DNA from: an uncultured Oscillospiraceae bacterium
GTDB taxonomy: Bacteria; Bacillota; Clostridia; Oscillospirales; Acutalibacteraceae
Reading direction: 5' to 3'
Assembly: GCA_900555705.1 (NCBI GenBank)
Contig: USLV01000001.1
Location: 1 to 36,043, forward strand
DNA length: 36,043 nucleotides
Positions 7,277 to 15,087 of this stretch are shown in pieces. The notes under the pieces were generated by a model. That model was not told where the DNA came from, did no database searches, and saw only the letters and a list, made by a program, of their open reading frames with translations. Numbering within the stretch: position 1 is the stretch's first letter; the number at the start of each line of letters is the position of its first letter. The position numbers and the translations under genes were made by a program.

Positions 7277-7500
7277 GGCGCTGGCGGCGTTGTCCTCGTT
7301 GCCGGGCGTTAGCCCGGCGGCCTCGTCCGCCTTGCCAGTGCCCGTTTTTCTACCCGAAAAACTCCACAGGACCGGACGGCGGTCAAAAAGGGCGCTGCCG
7401 TCGTTCTCGGATTTGGCGGGCGTTAGCCCACCTGTATCCTGTGGCCTTGCCAGCACCGCCTTTTGTTCCGCTGTCCGACGTGTTTGTCCTTGTCAACCGA
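7277..7500. repeat. Two diverged 114-bp direct repeats with a GGGCGTTAGCCC core
   Basis: Two copies start at about 7277 and 7391. Both begin GGCGCTG, carry the palindromic core GGGCGTTAGCCC at 7304-7315 and 7418-7429, and share CTTGCCAG near their ends. The first core extends to a 7-bp stem, GCCGGGC/GCCCGGC, around GTTA. The minus strand stays open across both and would encode a repeated GLTP motif, but there is no sign that it is a real gene. They fill the gap between the reductase and the last gene of the RiPP locus and look like an interspersed repeat family. Confidence 0.7.
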
Positions 7501-7516
7501 TGGTGACCTGCTCGTT

Positions 7517-8257
7517 TTATAGAATACGGGCATCCAGATGAAACGTCTGCCCGCTGACACCGCTGAAACAATCGGACGCGGCATAAAGCAAAAAATTCAC
7601 CAGATCATCCAGCGCGTCCGTACCATCCAACACACTTTGCTTTCTGGCCCGTGCAACCTTGTCCTCCCGACCATCATTAAGGCCGGTCTGTATAAACCCG
7701 GGGCAGACACTGTTGACAAGAATGTTATGTGCTCCCAGTTCTTTTGCCAGAGACTTGGTAAAGCCCGCGATAGCCGCCTTGGAGGTGGCGTAATTGCTTT
7801 GTCCCGCACTGCCGATCTGACCCATTAAAGAGGAAATATTAAACACCTTGCCCTTGCGGCGTGTTCGCATGTGTACGGTAAAGTATTTGCAGCATAGAAA
7901 ACAGCCTGTCAAATTTACGTCAATCACCCGCTGCCATACCTGTGTCTGCATATGTTCTACCGAATCGTCAGCACAAATACCGGCATTGTTGATCAAAACA
8001 TCCACATGCCCGAAATGCGCCAATGCCTGATCGTATAGAAGCCGTACGTCCTCCTCTCGCGATACATCCGCTTTCACTATCAGACAATCGGTCTGATGAG
8101 ATATATCCCGATATAGTTCCAGAGCCTCCCGCTCGCTTTGGCAGTAGTTGATGACGACATGTGCGCCCTCCCTTGAGAATGCGCGTGCCAGCGCACTGCC
8201 GATGCCTCTCGAGGAACCGGTGATCACCACAACTTTATCTTTCAAATTAATAATCAT
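7517..8257 (-). CDS. Short-chain dehydrogenase/reductase, FabG-like
   Basis: This is a 246-residue classical SDR with the NAD(P)-binding TGSSRGIG at residues 14-21, NNAG near 90, the catalytic Ser in FNISSLMG, and YATSK as the Tyr-Lys pair. The best match in kind is 3-oxoacyl-ACP reductase (FabG), which reduces a beta-keto acyl chain on an ACP. In a locus with an ACP and two acyl-activating enzymes it may tailor the acyl group that is attached to the peptide. It lies 16 bp after the second exporter gene. Its ribosome binding site (AGGATA) is weak. Substrate is inferred only from context. Confidence 0.85.
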   Translation of the reverse strand: MIINLKDKVVVITGSSRGIGSALARAFSREGAHVVINYCQSEREALELYRDISHQTDCLIVKADVSREEDVRLLYDQALAHFGHVDVLINNAGICADDSVEHMQTQVWQRVIDVNLTGCFLCCKYFTVHMRTRRKGKVFNISSLMGQIGSAGQSNYATSKAAIAGFTKSLAKELGAHNILVNSVCPGFIQTGLNDGREDKVARARKQSVLDGTDALDDLVNFLLYAASDCFSGVSGQTFHLDARIL

Positions 8258-8273
8258 AGCGATATCCTATTCA

Positions 8274-10091
8274 TTATGAGATTTGGACACCCGACATATA
8301 TTTCTGCCCCTGTAGATGAAACAGATACGCATACTGTCCGTCCAAAGCCATCAGCTCCCGATGAGAACCGTTTTCTATGATCTTTCCGTTCTCCATCACC
8401 AAAATACGATCCATCAGCACGGTATTGGACATTCTGTGTGAAATCATCAGCAAGGTTTTATTCTCATACAGTTTCTTGAAATACGCCAGTATCCGATGCT
8501 CCGCTTCCGGGTCGAGAGAGGCGGTTGGCTCGTCCAAAATAATGGTATCAGATCCGCGAAAGACCGCGCGGGAAATAGCCAGCTTCTGGTTTTGTCCTCC
8601 GGACAGCTCCACGCCGTCCGGATCAAATATTTTGCCGACAAAAGTGTCCAGATTGCCGTTTCGATCAAAAATATCGTTGTGAAAATCAGAAAAGGCGAGG
8701 GCATCCCATATCCGGGCGTCGTCCTGCGTGTTGGCGGGATTGGATACGCCCACATTTTCTCTCACAGTAAAAGCATATACGTTATAATCCTGAAACACAC
8801 TGGACAGGCGGGAACGCAGGCTTTTGATATCCAGACAGCGCACATCCATGCCGTTGATATAAATAGAACCGGAATCGGGTTCATAAAATCGCATCAGCAA
8901 TTTGATAAGCGTAGTTTTACCGGAGCCGTTAATGCCGATGAGCGCGACCTTTTCTCCTTTGTTGATATGAAAGTTCACGTGGCTGAGAACCTGGCGGGCG
9001 GTACCGGGATAAGTAAAGCAGACGTCCCGAAATTCAATGGAGTTGATGGCATTGATCCGGAGCTCTCCCGAGGTCACCTCGCTTTCACTCAACAGGAAGT
9101 AGCGTTTGAAGTCCTCTATTTTCTGGTTATAACCGATATACATCGAGATGCTGCCGATCAAGCCGCTGATTCTGCCGGACAAGTTGCCGTAGAGGCCGGG
9201 GATATAGTTCAGATCGCCCAGCGTATAGGTGCGCCCGATAATCCGTATGATAATATAAACCTGTATACCAATATTCAGGGCTGTTTGCGGCAGTCCAAGG
9301 AGGATATTGATAAAATTATTTTTCTTGTTAAAGGATTTGCGCCGCAGGAACAGCTCTTTGTCCTTTTTTAAAAATCGTGCCAGCAACGTATCGGCCATGC
9401 CGAAAAAGCGCAGCTCTTTGGCCGCCTTTTTATTGAACAGCAGCGAGTGGATATAGCCGTTCTGCCGGTCCTCCCGGAAAATGCTTTTGTCAAACTCATA
9501 CCGCCGTTTCTCCAGTCCCTTTCTGAAAAGGAAGCTGGGGATCAGCGACAAAAAGGTAAGCAGTGTCAGCCAGACGTTGATCCGCAGGGTCAGTATCAGC
9601 GCCGTAATCAGGTTGACGATAGTAGTGAAGGTGCCAACGGTGGAAAACACAATTTCATGCATGGCATGAGAATTGTTGCGGCTGCGCGACATATCATCAA
9701 ACTTATCCGGTATATCGAAATAAGAGATATCGATATCGGCCGATTTCCTCATCAGGGAAATATTGATATAGGTTAACAGATTCTGAGTCTGCAGACCGGA
9801 TATTTTTCCGCCGAAATCGCTGATAAAGGTTACCAGAATACTGATGCCGAAATATAAAACCAGGCTGGACACAACGGAGGCCCATAGCGAAGCGTCGCCG
9901 GTCACATCGGTGCTCAGGATAGCCGAAATGTCGTCAATGATTCCCTTCATCACGTACATGTTGAAGAAAGGTACGATTCCCGTTATGAGGTTGATGGTCA
10001 TAATAACGAAAAAATTGCATTTATTGGCCTTAAAAACCAATTGCAGGCAAAAGGCGTAATTGCGAATGAAATTTTTCAGCTTTCCAATCAT
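8274..10091 (-). CDS. ABC exporter subunit 2 (fused membrane and ATPase domains)
   Basis: The 605-residue half-transporter has about six N-terminal membrane helices (residues 20-330) and a C-terminal ATPase with Walker A GINGSGKTT, signature LSGGQ, Walker B TIILDEP and an H-loop LMISHR. It lacks an N-terminal C39 peptidase domain, so it does not cleave leader peptides itself. Its start overlaps the stop of the upstream ABC gene by 4 bp (ATGA), so the two most likely form a heterodimer. It probably exports the finished peptide encoded by the three precursor genes upstream. Confidence 0.9.
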   Translation of the reverse strand: MIGKLKNFIRNYAFCLQLVFKANKCNFFVIMTINLITGIVPFFNMYVMKGIIDDISAILSTDVTGDASLWASVVSSLVLYFGISILVTFISDFGGKISGLQTQNLLTYINISLMRKSADIDISYFDIPDKFDDMSRSRNNSHAMHEIVFSTVGTFTTIVNLITALILTLRINVWLTLLTFLSLIPSFLFRKGLEKRRYEFDKSIFREDRQNGYIHSLLFNKKAAKELRFFGMADTLLARFLKKDKELFLRRKSFNKKNNFINILLGLPQTALNIGIQVYIIIRIIGRTYTLGDLNYIPGLYGNLSGRISGLIGSISMYIGYNQKIEDFKRYFLLSESEVTSGELRINAINSIEFRDVCFTYPGTARQVLSHVNFHINKGEKVALIGINGSGKTTLIKLLMRFYEPDSGSIYINGMDVRCLDIKSLRSRLSSVFQDYNVYAFTVRENVGVSNPANTQDDARIWDALAFSDFHNDIFDRNGNLDTFVGKIFDPDGVELSGGQNQKLAISRAVFRGSDTIILDEPTASLDPEAEHRILAYFKKLYENKTLLMISHRMSNTVLMDRILVMENGKIIENGSHRELMALDGQYAYLFHLQGQKYMSGVQIS

Positions 10092-11950
10092 ACCGTCACC
10101 CCCGCCGCCTCATCCACGAAATTCGAAGCCTGCAGATTGAACAAATACGCATACCGTCCGTTTCGTGCCATCAGTTCTTCATGGGTGCCATCCTCCAGCA
10201 CCACGCCATCCTCAATCACCAGGATTCGGTCCATCAGCGTTGTATTCGACAGCCGGTGGGAGATCATCAGCAGGCCGCGACCGCTATACAGCCGCTCAAA
10301 CTGTCGGAGGATTTCATATTCCGCCACTGGGTCGAGAGAAGCGGTTGGCTCGTCCAGAATCACCATATCCGCCTTGCGGAACGCGCCGCGGGCAATGGCC
10401 AGCTTTTGCTTTTGCCCGCCGGACAGCTCCAGTCCATCGTCTGAAAAATCCCGGCTGATATCGACGTCAAGAGAATCTATTCGTTCCAGAATGCCATGAT
10501 CCAGTTCGGCGAGAGTCAACGCCTCCCGGATGCGGGCGTCGTCCTCCCGGTTTTCATAATCTGACATTGCCACATTGTCTCTCACACTGAGCGAATAGGT
10601 GATATAATCCTGAAATACCGTGGAAAACACCTGGCGCAAGCTATTTAGCGTATACGCCTTGATATCCAGACCGTTTATGAGAATCTGTCCCTCATCCACA
10701 TCATAAAATCGCAGCAGCAGCTTGACAATGGTAGACTTTCCGGCGCCGTTCAGTCCAACCATGGCAATCTTCTCATGGCCCTGAATCCGCAGATTCAGAT
10801 GGTTCAGAACCGGCTGTTCTGTCAGCGGATAGGTGAACATCACATCTCGGAATTCAATGGTTTCCAGCTTTTTCAGTTTTCTTGTTCCGTTGTCCGGCAC
10901 AAAGGCCTTCAGCTTCATAAAGGAATCATATTTTTCAATGGTATAAGAGGTCTCGCCCAAACGCGCGATATTGTCAACGAGGTTGGTAAAGCTGCTCTTC
11001 AGGGTCGAAGTCATCCCGAGCAGATAGGCGAAATCGCCGATGGCGTTGCGTCCCTGAAAAATGCCCAGCAGCACCATGTACATGCTGATCCCGATCCCAA
11101 TCGTAGGCAGCATATTGCACAAGGAGTCCGCAAATCCCAGACGAACCGTCAGCCTTCTTTTTCCGCTGATATACGTGTTCCAATGCTGCCTGTATTTGTC
11201 CACCACCATATCGGACATGTCGTAAAACCGGACCTCCTGTGCGGTTTGCTTGCCCATAGCCACTCCGGCCAGATAGGAGACGCGGCGCATGATATTCTGG
11301 GTCTGCAGACCGTACTCGAACTGACGGCGAAGATACCGGCCCCGTGTGAAGAGAGGCGGCAGGGTAAACAGAACAATCACCAACGGAATCCAGGCATTGG
11401 TGGACAAAATGGTAACGGTGGTAGAGATGACAAGCGAGATCGTATTAATGATAAAGCTGAGGGTTCTCGTATACAGGACGCTCAACTGGGATTTCCCATT
11501 ATTGGCCTGCTCAATATGGTCATAATACCGGTCGTTGTCAAAATAGGAGATGTCGAGCGACGCCACTTTTTGTGCCATTTCCGTGTTGATATACTGATTG
11601 AAGCGGAGCTGCTGGGTTTCCCCGATCAACGAGGAAGCAAAATTGAGCAGGGTGAGGCCGAGAGAGAGCGCGGTAGAAACCAGTATCCAGAAACCCACCG
11701 GTTCCACCGCTTCATGGAAAGACCAGTGATTGATCAGCGCGAAGCTGAGGGTGTTGATCAGTTCCCTGCCGCAGTACATGAGCACAAAAGAGGACAGGGT
11801 ATTGATCAACGTGACGATTGTGGTCACCACGAAGAGACCGGGACTCGACATAAAAACCTTTTTGACGGAAAATGCGAGGAGCTTTAATAAAGCCAGCCGA
11901 CCGCCGGTATCCTTTTTATTCTTTTCAGAGGCAGAGGGGCCCTTTACCAT
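10088..11950 (-). CDS. ABC exporter subunit 1 (fused membrane and ATPase domains)
   Basis: The 620-residue half-transporter has the same layout as its neighbour: about six membrane helices, then an ATPase with Walker A GLNGAGKST, signature LSGGQ, Walker B MVILDEP and LMISHR. Both ATPase sites look intact in both subunits. No peptidase domain is fused. It starts after a 335-bp region of hairpins that separates it from the precursor genes, so it may be expressed at a lower level than they are. The ribosome binding site (GGTGA) is modest. Confidence 0.9.
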   Translation of the reverse strand: MVKGPSASEKNKKDTGGRLALLKLLAFSVKKVFMSSPGLFVVTTIVTLINTLSSFVLMYCGRELINTLSFALINHWSFHEAVEPVGFWILVSTALSLGLTLLNFASSLIGETQQLRFNQYINTEMAQKVASLDISYFDNDRYYDHIEQANNGKSQLSVLYTRTLSFIINTISLVISTTVTILSTNAWIPLVIVLFTLPPLFTRGRYLRRQFEYGLQTQNIMRRVSYLAGVAMGKQTAQEVRFYDMSDMVVDKYRQHWNTYISGKRRLTVRLGFADSLCNMLPTIGIGISMYMVLLGIFQGRNAIGDFAYLLGMTSTLKSSFTNLVDNIARLGETSYTIEKYDSFMKLKAFVPDNGTRKLKKLETIEFRDVMFTYPLTEQPVLNHLNLRIQGHEKIAMVGLNGAGKSTIVKLLLRFYDVDEGQILINGLDIKAYTLNSLRQVFSTVFQDYITYSLSVRDNVAMSDYENREDDARIREALTLAELDHGILERIDSLDVDISRDFSDDGLELSGGQKQKLAIARGAFRKADMVILDEPTASLDPVAEYEILRQFERLYSGRGLLMISHRLSNTTLMDRILVIEDGVVLEDGTHEELMARNGRYAYLFNLQASNFVDEAAGVTV

Positions 11951-12083
11951 AATAGTTCACCAGCCAATTCTGTATAATCAACGGCCAGTCAGGATGACTC
12001 CGTTTCCTCGCCCGGACTGGTCGAAAAATTTGCGCCGTTAATGATCCGCCGTGGGAGACAACTCGCGTTGAAGCCGGAACAGG

Positions 12084-12254
12084 AGCCGGGTATACGCATT
12101 GGATGGGTATACCCGGCTGTCCATGTTATGTCATGATCCTTGGGAAACGGTTTATTTCCATATTTCCCGTGGCGGGTAACGTCCCGCCACGGGCATGGTT
12201 CAATGTTCTCTCAGCCGTCCGGCCCAGCGCTGCTGCGCAGGGCCGGTGAACGGC
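12084..12254 (-). promoter_or_regulatory. Three strong mRNA hairpins between precursor genes and exporter
   Basis: The 335-bp gap (11951-12285) holds no gene that I can support. It has three stems: 12214-12254 (CCGGCCC and GCGC arms, extended by GCCGT/ACGGC), 12166-12193 (11 bp perfect, 6-nt loop) and 12084-12118 (12 bp perfect, 11-nt loop). None has a T tract on the minus strand, so they are not standard terminators. They could stabilise the upstream precursor mRNA or reduce read-through into the exporter. A TATAAT on the minus strand near 12263-12268 has no good -35 box. Confidence 0.7.
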
Positions 12255-12285
12255 GTGAGGTTATTATACCGTGACCAAAGGGATG

Positions 12286-12468
12286 TTACTTCGAACCGCC
12301 GGAACAGTCACCAGAGCAGCTGCCAGCGCAGTCGCCGGAGCAGGTTCCGGCGCAGGTTCCGCCGCATGCGCCCTCGCAATCGCCGGAGCAGGTTCCCGAG
12401 CAGGTAAACCAGCAGCTGCTGGCGGCCGCCACAAAGTCCGTGTTCTGATTGCCCAACATATAGGTCAT
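12286..12468 (-). CDS. CXXX-repeat RiPP precursor peptide 3
   Basis: The 60-residue peptide has a short leader beginning MTYMLG, then ten Cys at exactly every fourth residue from 19 to 55 (CSGT, CSGD, CEGA, CGGT and similar units), ending SGGSK. The spacer residues are mostly Gly, Ser, Ala, Thr and Asp. It has a strong AAGGAGG ribosome binding site. This is the pattern expected for substrates of the CXXX-repeat radical SAM maturases, which probably form thioether or similar crosslinks. A metallothionein is unlikely given the maturase, exporter and two paralogues alongside. Confidence 0.85.
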   Translation of the reverse strand: MTYMLGNQNTDFVAAASSCWFTCSGTCSGDCEGACGGTCAGTCSGDCAGSCSGDCSGGSK

Positions 12469-12598
12469 AAAAACGCCTCCTTGTTATGGTTTCAATCGTC
12501 CAAGCTATTGGGATACATTGTTCACACCATATCTTGTGTATGCTCGCTCAGTATGGCTCCTGTCGCATCGCAGCCTGGACAGTAAAGGACCGAAAAGG

Positions 12599-12760
12599 TT
12601 ACTTTGAGCTCGCGGTACTCGAGCGGCAGCTGCCATGACAACTGCCCTTGCAGCCGCCATCGCAATTGCCCGCGCAGGAACTATAACAGCTGCCCGTACA
12701 ACCGTCACAGGAACGGGCCACCGGAGACATTGCATCGGCTCCGCCCAGCAAATAATTCAT
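12599..12760 (-). CDS. CXXX-repeat RiPP precursor peptide 2
   Basis: This 53-residue peptide is hidden behind a longer non-coding frame that overlaps it. It starts MNYLLGG with an AAAGGAGG ribosome binding site 8 bp upstream. It has eight Cys at 18, 21, 25, 29, 33, 37, 41 and 45, so the first spacing is one residue short, and it ends STASSK. The shared M-(T/N)-Y start and the Ser-Lys end show that it is a paralogue of the other two peptides. Its spacers include more charged residues (Lys, His, Arg, Asp), so its product should differ in charge. Confidence 0.82.
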   Translation of the reverse strand: MNYLLGGADAMSPVARSCDGCTGSCYSSCAGNCDGGCKGSCHGSCRSSTASSK

Positions 12761-12848
12761 GAGAAGTCCTCCTTTCTGCTAAGATGGATCCGCTATGTAT
12801 GCCAAACGGATCGACTCTTTGAGAGCCCCGCCTGTCGGCGGACGAAAG

Positions 12849-13031
12849 TCATTTCGAGCTGCCTGCGCAGCTGTCTTTGCAGGAACCGTGGCAGTCGCCA
12901 CTGCAGGCCCTGGCGCAGGCAGCCTCACAATCGCTTGTGCAGGCGGCCGTGCACCCGCCGCTGCAATAGTGAATGCACCAGCCGGCAGCCGGTATAAAGG
13001 CACCCTGATTTTGGCCAGTTAAATAGGTCAT
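12849..13031 (-). CDS. CXXX-repeat RiPP precursor peptide 1
   Basis: The 60-residue peptide begins MTYLTG, has an 18-residue leader, and carries ten Cys at every fourth residue from 19 to 55 with spacers such as IHY, SGG, TAA, SGD and HGS, ending CAGSSK. The ribosome binding site AAAGGAGG is strong. It is the first of three tandem precursor genes, downstream of the enzyme genes and upstream of the exporter. Its length and Cys register equal those of peptide 3, but the spacers differ, as expected for diversified products of one maturase. Confidence 0.85.
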   Translation of the reverse strand: MTYLTGQNQGAFIPAAGWCIHYCSGGCTAACTSDCEAACARACSGDCHGSCKDSCAGSSK

Positions 13032-13172
13032 GTGTTTTTTCCTCCTTTCAAAAAGACTGGTTCATCTTTTAGGCCGATGCTGCTTTGAGAAACAGGCAGA
13101 CACCGCCCGGCTAATCAAACATGGGAATCACCCCCTTTTCGGAGGAATCTCCTATTCTTGTCCGCATAGGAC

Positions 13173-14483
13173 TCATACTGAAGCCATATGATTTACAAAA
13201 AAATTCAGCTTTTTGCTGCCGACGTCGGGGGTGATCTCCTTCACATACGTGAACGTCCAACGGGTGTTCCCAAAGCCGTAGGGCTCGAGCGCTTCCAGAA
13301 AACGGGTGCGAATCTGCCGGTCCAGCTCGTCGCATTGCCTGTCCGCCGGCACAACGAGCTGCAGCTCAAAGTCGGAGATGTCCTTTTGGATCGCCCGGAA
13401 CTGCAAAATGCATTGGTCAAGATAGGTGTTGACGGCCTCCACGGCATAAAACATAATGACGCATTCTATCTCCGTGCCGTCCGGCCGGGTGATCAATTCG
13501 TTGCCGCGCCCGGCCTGCACGTCCAGAATCGGATGAATATTGCCGCAGGAGCAGCTCTCTCCCGGAAGCAGCCGGGCACGGTCGCCCAGATCATAGCGGA
13601 TAAAGGGCATGGCCTTGTTGTTCAGTCCTGTGACGCAGACATTACCCACTTCCCCCGGCGGTACAGGGCGGCCATTTTCTATAATTTCCACATGCACGTT
13701 GCGGGGCATCACATGCAGGTGTCCTTCGGCACATTCGAACGCAATGCCGTTGACCTCCCGGGCGCCGTATTCGTTTACTGCCGGCACCTGCATGATCTCC
13801 TCAATCGCCTGCCGGCAGGCGGGCTGTAAGAACTCGCCGGCCAGTTCAATATATTTTAAGCTTTTGATCGGCGGCAGGCCGTGGGACTGCATATGGCGGG
13901 CCAGCAGCAGGACGGTGGAAGGATGCCCCATCATCCACTCCGGTTCGAACTGAACGATATGGCGATAGTATGTATTGAGCGCTCGTTCGCTGAAATCGAG
14001 TTTGCTGAACGACAGGACAATGCCGTTTTCCCGCAGCATGATGCGAGGTGAGAACACCTGCTTGACGGTTTCACTCACATCGTTTCCCTCGTCGTCGAGT
14101 CCGCCGCTTTCCCGATAAGCAATTGAATGGAAAAACACGCATTTTGAATCCGGCATAATACCGAAGCGCTGGCGACGCCGTGACCAAAGGCTCATCAGGG
14201 AGCGAATATGCTGGTGCTTTTCCCAGTAGATGTCCAGGATTTTGCCGGTTGAACCGGAGGTCCGATCATGCAGAAGATCCTTTTTGCTGTATTCGTCGGA
14301 GAGAAAGTCGTCCGCTCTGGCGCGTACATCCTCTTTTTTCACAATGGGGAGCGATTCGAAAACCGACGCAATATCCTGACTGTCCGGTCGGATGCCGGCC
14401 CTGTCATATAGCTCTCTGTAAAAGGCTGTGTGACGGTAAGCGTACGCTACCATATCCGACAACTTGTCCTGATACTTATCCAT
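13173..14483 (-). CDS. PaaK-like adenylate-forming ligase
   Basis: The 436-residue protein belongs to the phenylacetate-CoA ligase/CoF synthetase-like branch of the ANL family: TSGSTGKILD as the phosphate-binding loop, NEYGAREVNG as the adenine motif, YDLGDRARL as the hinge-side motif, and a late lysine in GSKKLNFF. It should activate a carboxylic acid as an adenylate and pass it to CoA or a carrier protein. The ATG at 14483 lies inside the end of the ACP gene (8-bp overlap), which strongly suggests the two work together. The acid is unknown. The frame is open further upstream only because it crosses the ACP gene. Confidence 0.85.
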   Translation of the reverse strand: MDKYQDKLSDMVAYAYRHTAFYRELYDRAGIRPDSQDIASVFESLPIVKKEDVRARADDFLSDEYSKKDLLHDRTSGSTGKILDIYWEKHQHIRSLMSLWSRRRQRFGIMPDSKCVFFHSIAYRESGGLDDEGNDVSETVKQVFSPRIMLRENGIVLSFSKLDFSERALNTYYRHIVQFEPEWMMGHPSTVLLLARHMQSHGLPPIKSLKYIELAGEFLQPACRQAIEEIMQVPAVNEYGAREVNGIAFECAEGHLHVMPRNVHVEIIENGRPVPPGEVGNVCVTGLNNKAMPFIRYDLGDRARLLPGESCSCGNIHPILDVQAGRGNELITRPDGTEIECVIMFYAVEAVNTYLDQCILQFRAIQKDISDFELQLVVPADRQCDELDRQIRTRFLEALEPYGFGNTRWTFTYVKEITPDVGSKKLNFFVNHMASV

Positions 14484-14739
14484 TTGTCGAGCCCTCCGCC
14501 GACAGCGCCTGCCGCACATATTCCCACAGCTTGCCATACGAGGTCAAAATTTCATAGTCCAGCATATCGTCGTCAAATTCGATGCCGAACAGGTTTTCGA
14601 TATCCACTACCAGTTTGACAAAGCTGATGGAGTCAAATTCCAGATCGTCGACCAGATCCGTTTGTTCATTGATGTCTTCGTGGGTCAACTCCTGTCGTTT
14701 CGCCGAAACCAGCACCAGGTCCTTGAGTTTAGCTTCCAT
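14476..14739 (-). CDS. Acyl carrier protein
   Basis: The 87-residue protein is acidic and mostly helical, with the phosphopantetheine site at Ser37 in LEFDSISFVKLV, and a FGIEFDDDM segment as in other ACPs. It should carry an acyl group as a thioester. It is dedicated to this locus: it overlaps the PaaK-like ligase gene, and a FabG-like reductase and another AMP ligase lie in the same run of genes. No phosphopantetheinyl transferase is present, so a general one must act on it. Confidence 0.92.
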   Translation of the reverse strand: MEAKLKDLVLVSAKRQELTHEDINEQTDLVDDLEFDSISFVKLVVDIENLFGIEFDDDMLDYEILTSYGKLWEYVRQALSAEGSTNG

Positions 14740-14760
14740 GGTATTTTCCGCCTTTCTACT

Positions 14761-15087
14761 TTATTGTGCTTGCTGTTCCTTTGGCTTTGAAAAGATTATC
14801 TTTTTATGAACGTCAACCAACAACAGACTGTTTTCATCATGTACCAGCATGTATTTCTCGTCCATCCGTTGCCACCATTTGGAGAAAGCACGGTAGGTAT
14901 CCCGGTAAAGCTCGCGATAGGAGGGCGCTTTCTCCAGCCCCACCTCCGCCATCAGCTCCGGATGATCCTTTAAGCCCAGCCGCAGGCTGTGGTAGGCAGA
15001 AAGACGTTCCAGAAGAACGATATATTCGTCGTTTTCCTCTTCCGTAATGGAGACCGGCTGCATCAACTCATACATCATATTTTGCAT
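14761..15087 (-). CDS. Small CXXX-repeat peptide modification partner protein
   Basis: The 108-residue protein is mixed alpha/beta with an acidic helical first half and a C-terminal beta segment (YMLVHDENSLLLVDVHKKIIF). It matches my memory of the small partner protein found with CXXX-repeat radical SAM maturases (TIGRFAM CXXX repeat peptide modification system protein). It may bind the leader or the maturase. The ATG at 15087 follows AGAGGTG and overlaps the maturase gene by 20 bp. Its biochemical role is not established. Confidence 0.65.
   Translation of the reverse strand: MQNMMYELMQPVSITEEENDEYIVLLERLSAYHSLRLGLKDHPELMAEVGLEKAPSYRELYRDTYRAFSKWWQRMDEKYMLVHDENSLLLVDVHKKIIFSKPKEQQAQ

Noticed and set aside
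7217..7456. Minus-strand frame with repeated GLTP motif as a protein gene
   Set aside because: It coincides with the two 114-bp repeats, has no good start signal, and is best explained as repeat DNA.
7277..7500. Short CRISPR array
   Set aside because: Only two copies with a 114-bp period, diverged throughout, with no uniform short repeats or spacers; no cas genes in the window.
8274..11950. ABC pair as peptidase-containing bacteriocin transporters
   Set aside because: Neither protein has an N-terminal C39 domain; both begin directly with the membrane region.
12505..12735. Long minus-strand frame over precursor 2
   Set aside because: It is rich in Arg/Ala/Val with no ribosome binding site and is the wrong phase of the 12599-12760 precursor gene.
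12286..13031. Cys-rich peptides as metallothioneins
   Set aside because: The exact four-residue register, common leaders, radical SAM maturase and exporter fit RiPP precursors better; metallothioneins do not come with these genes.
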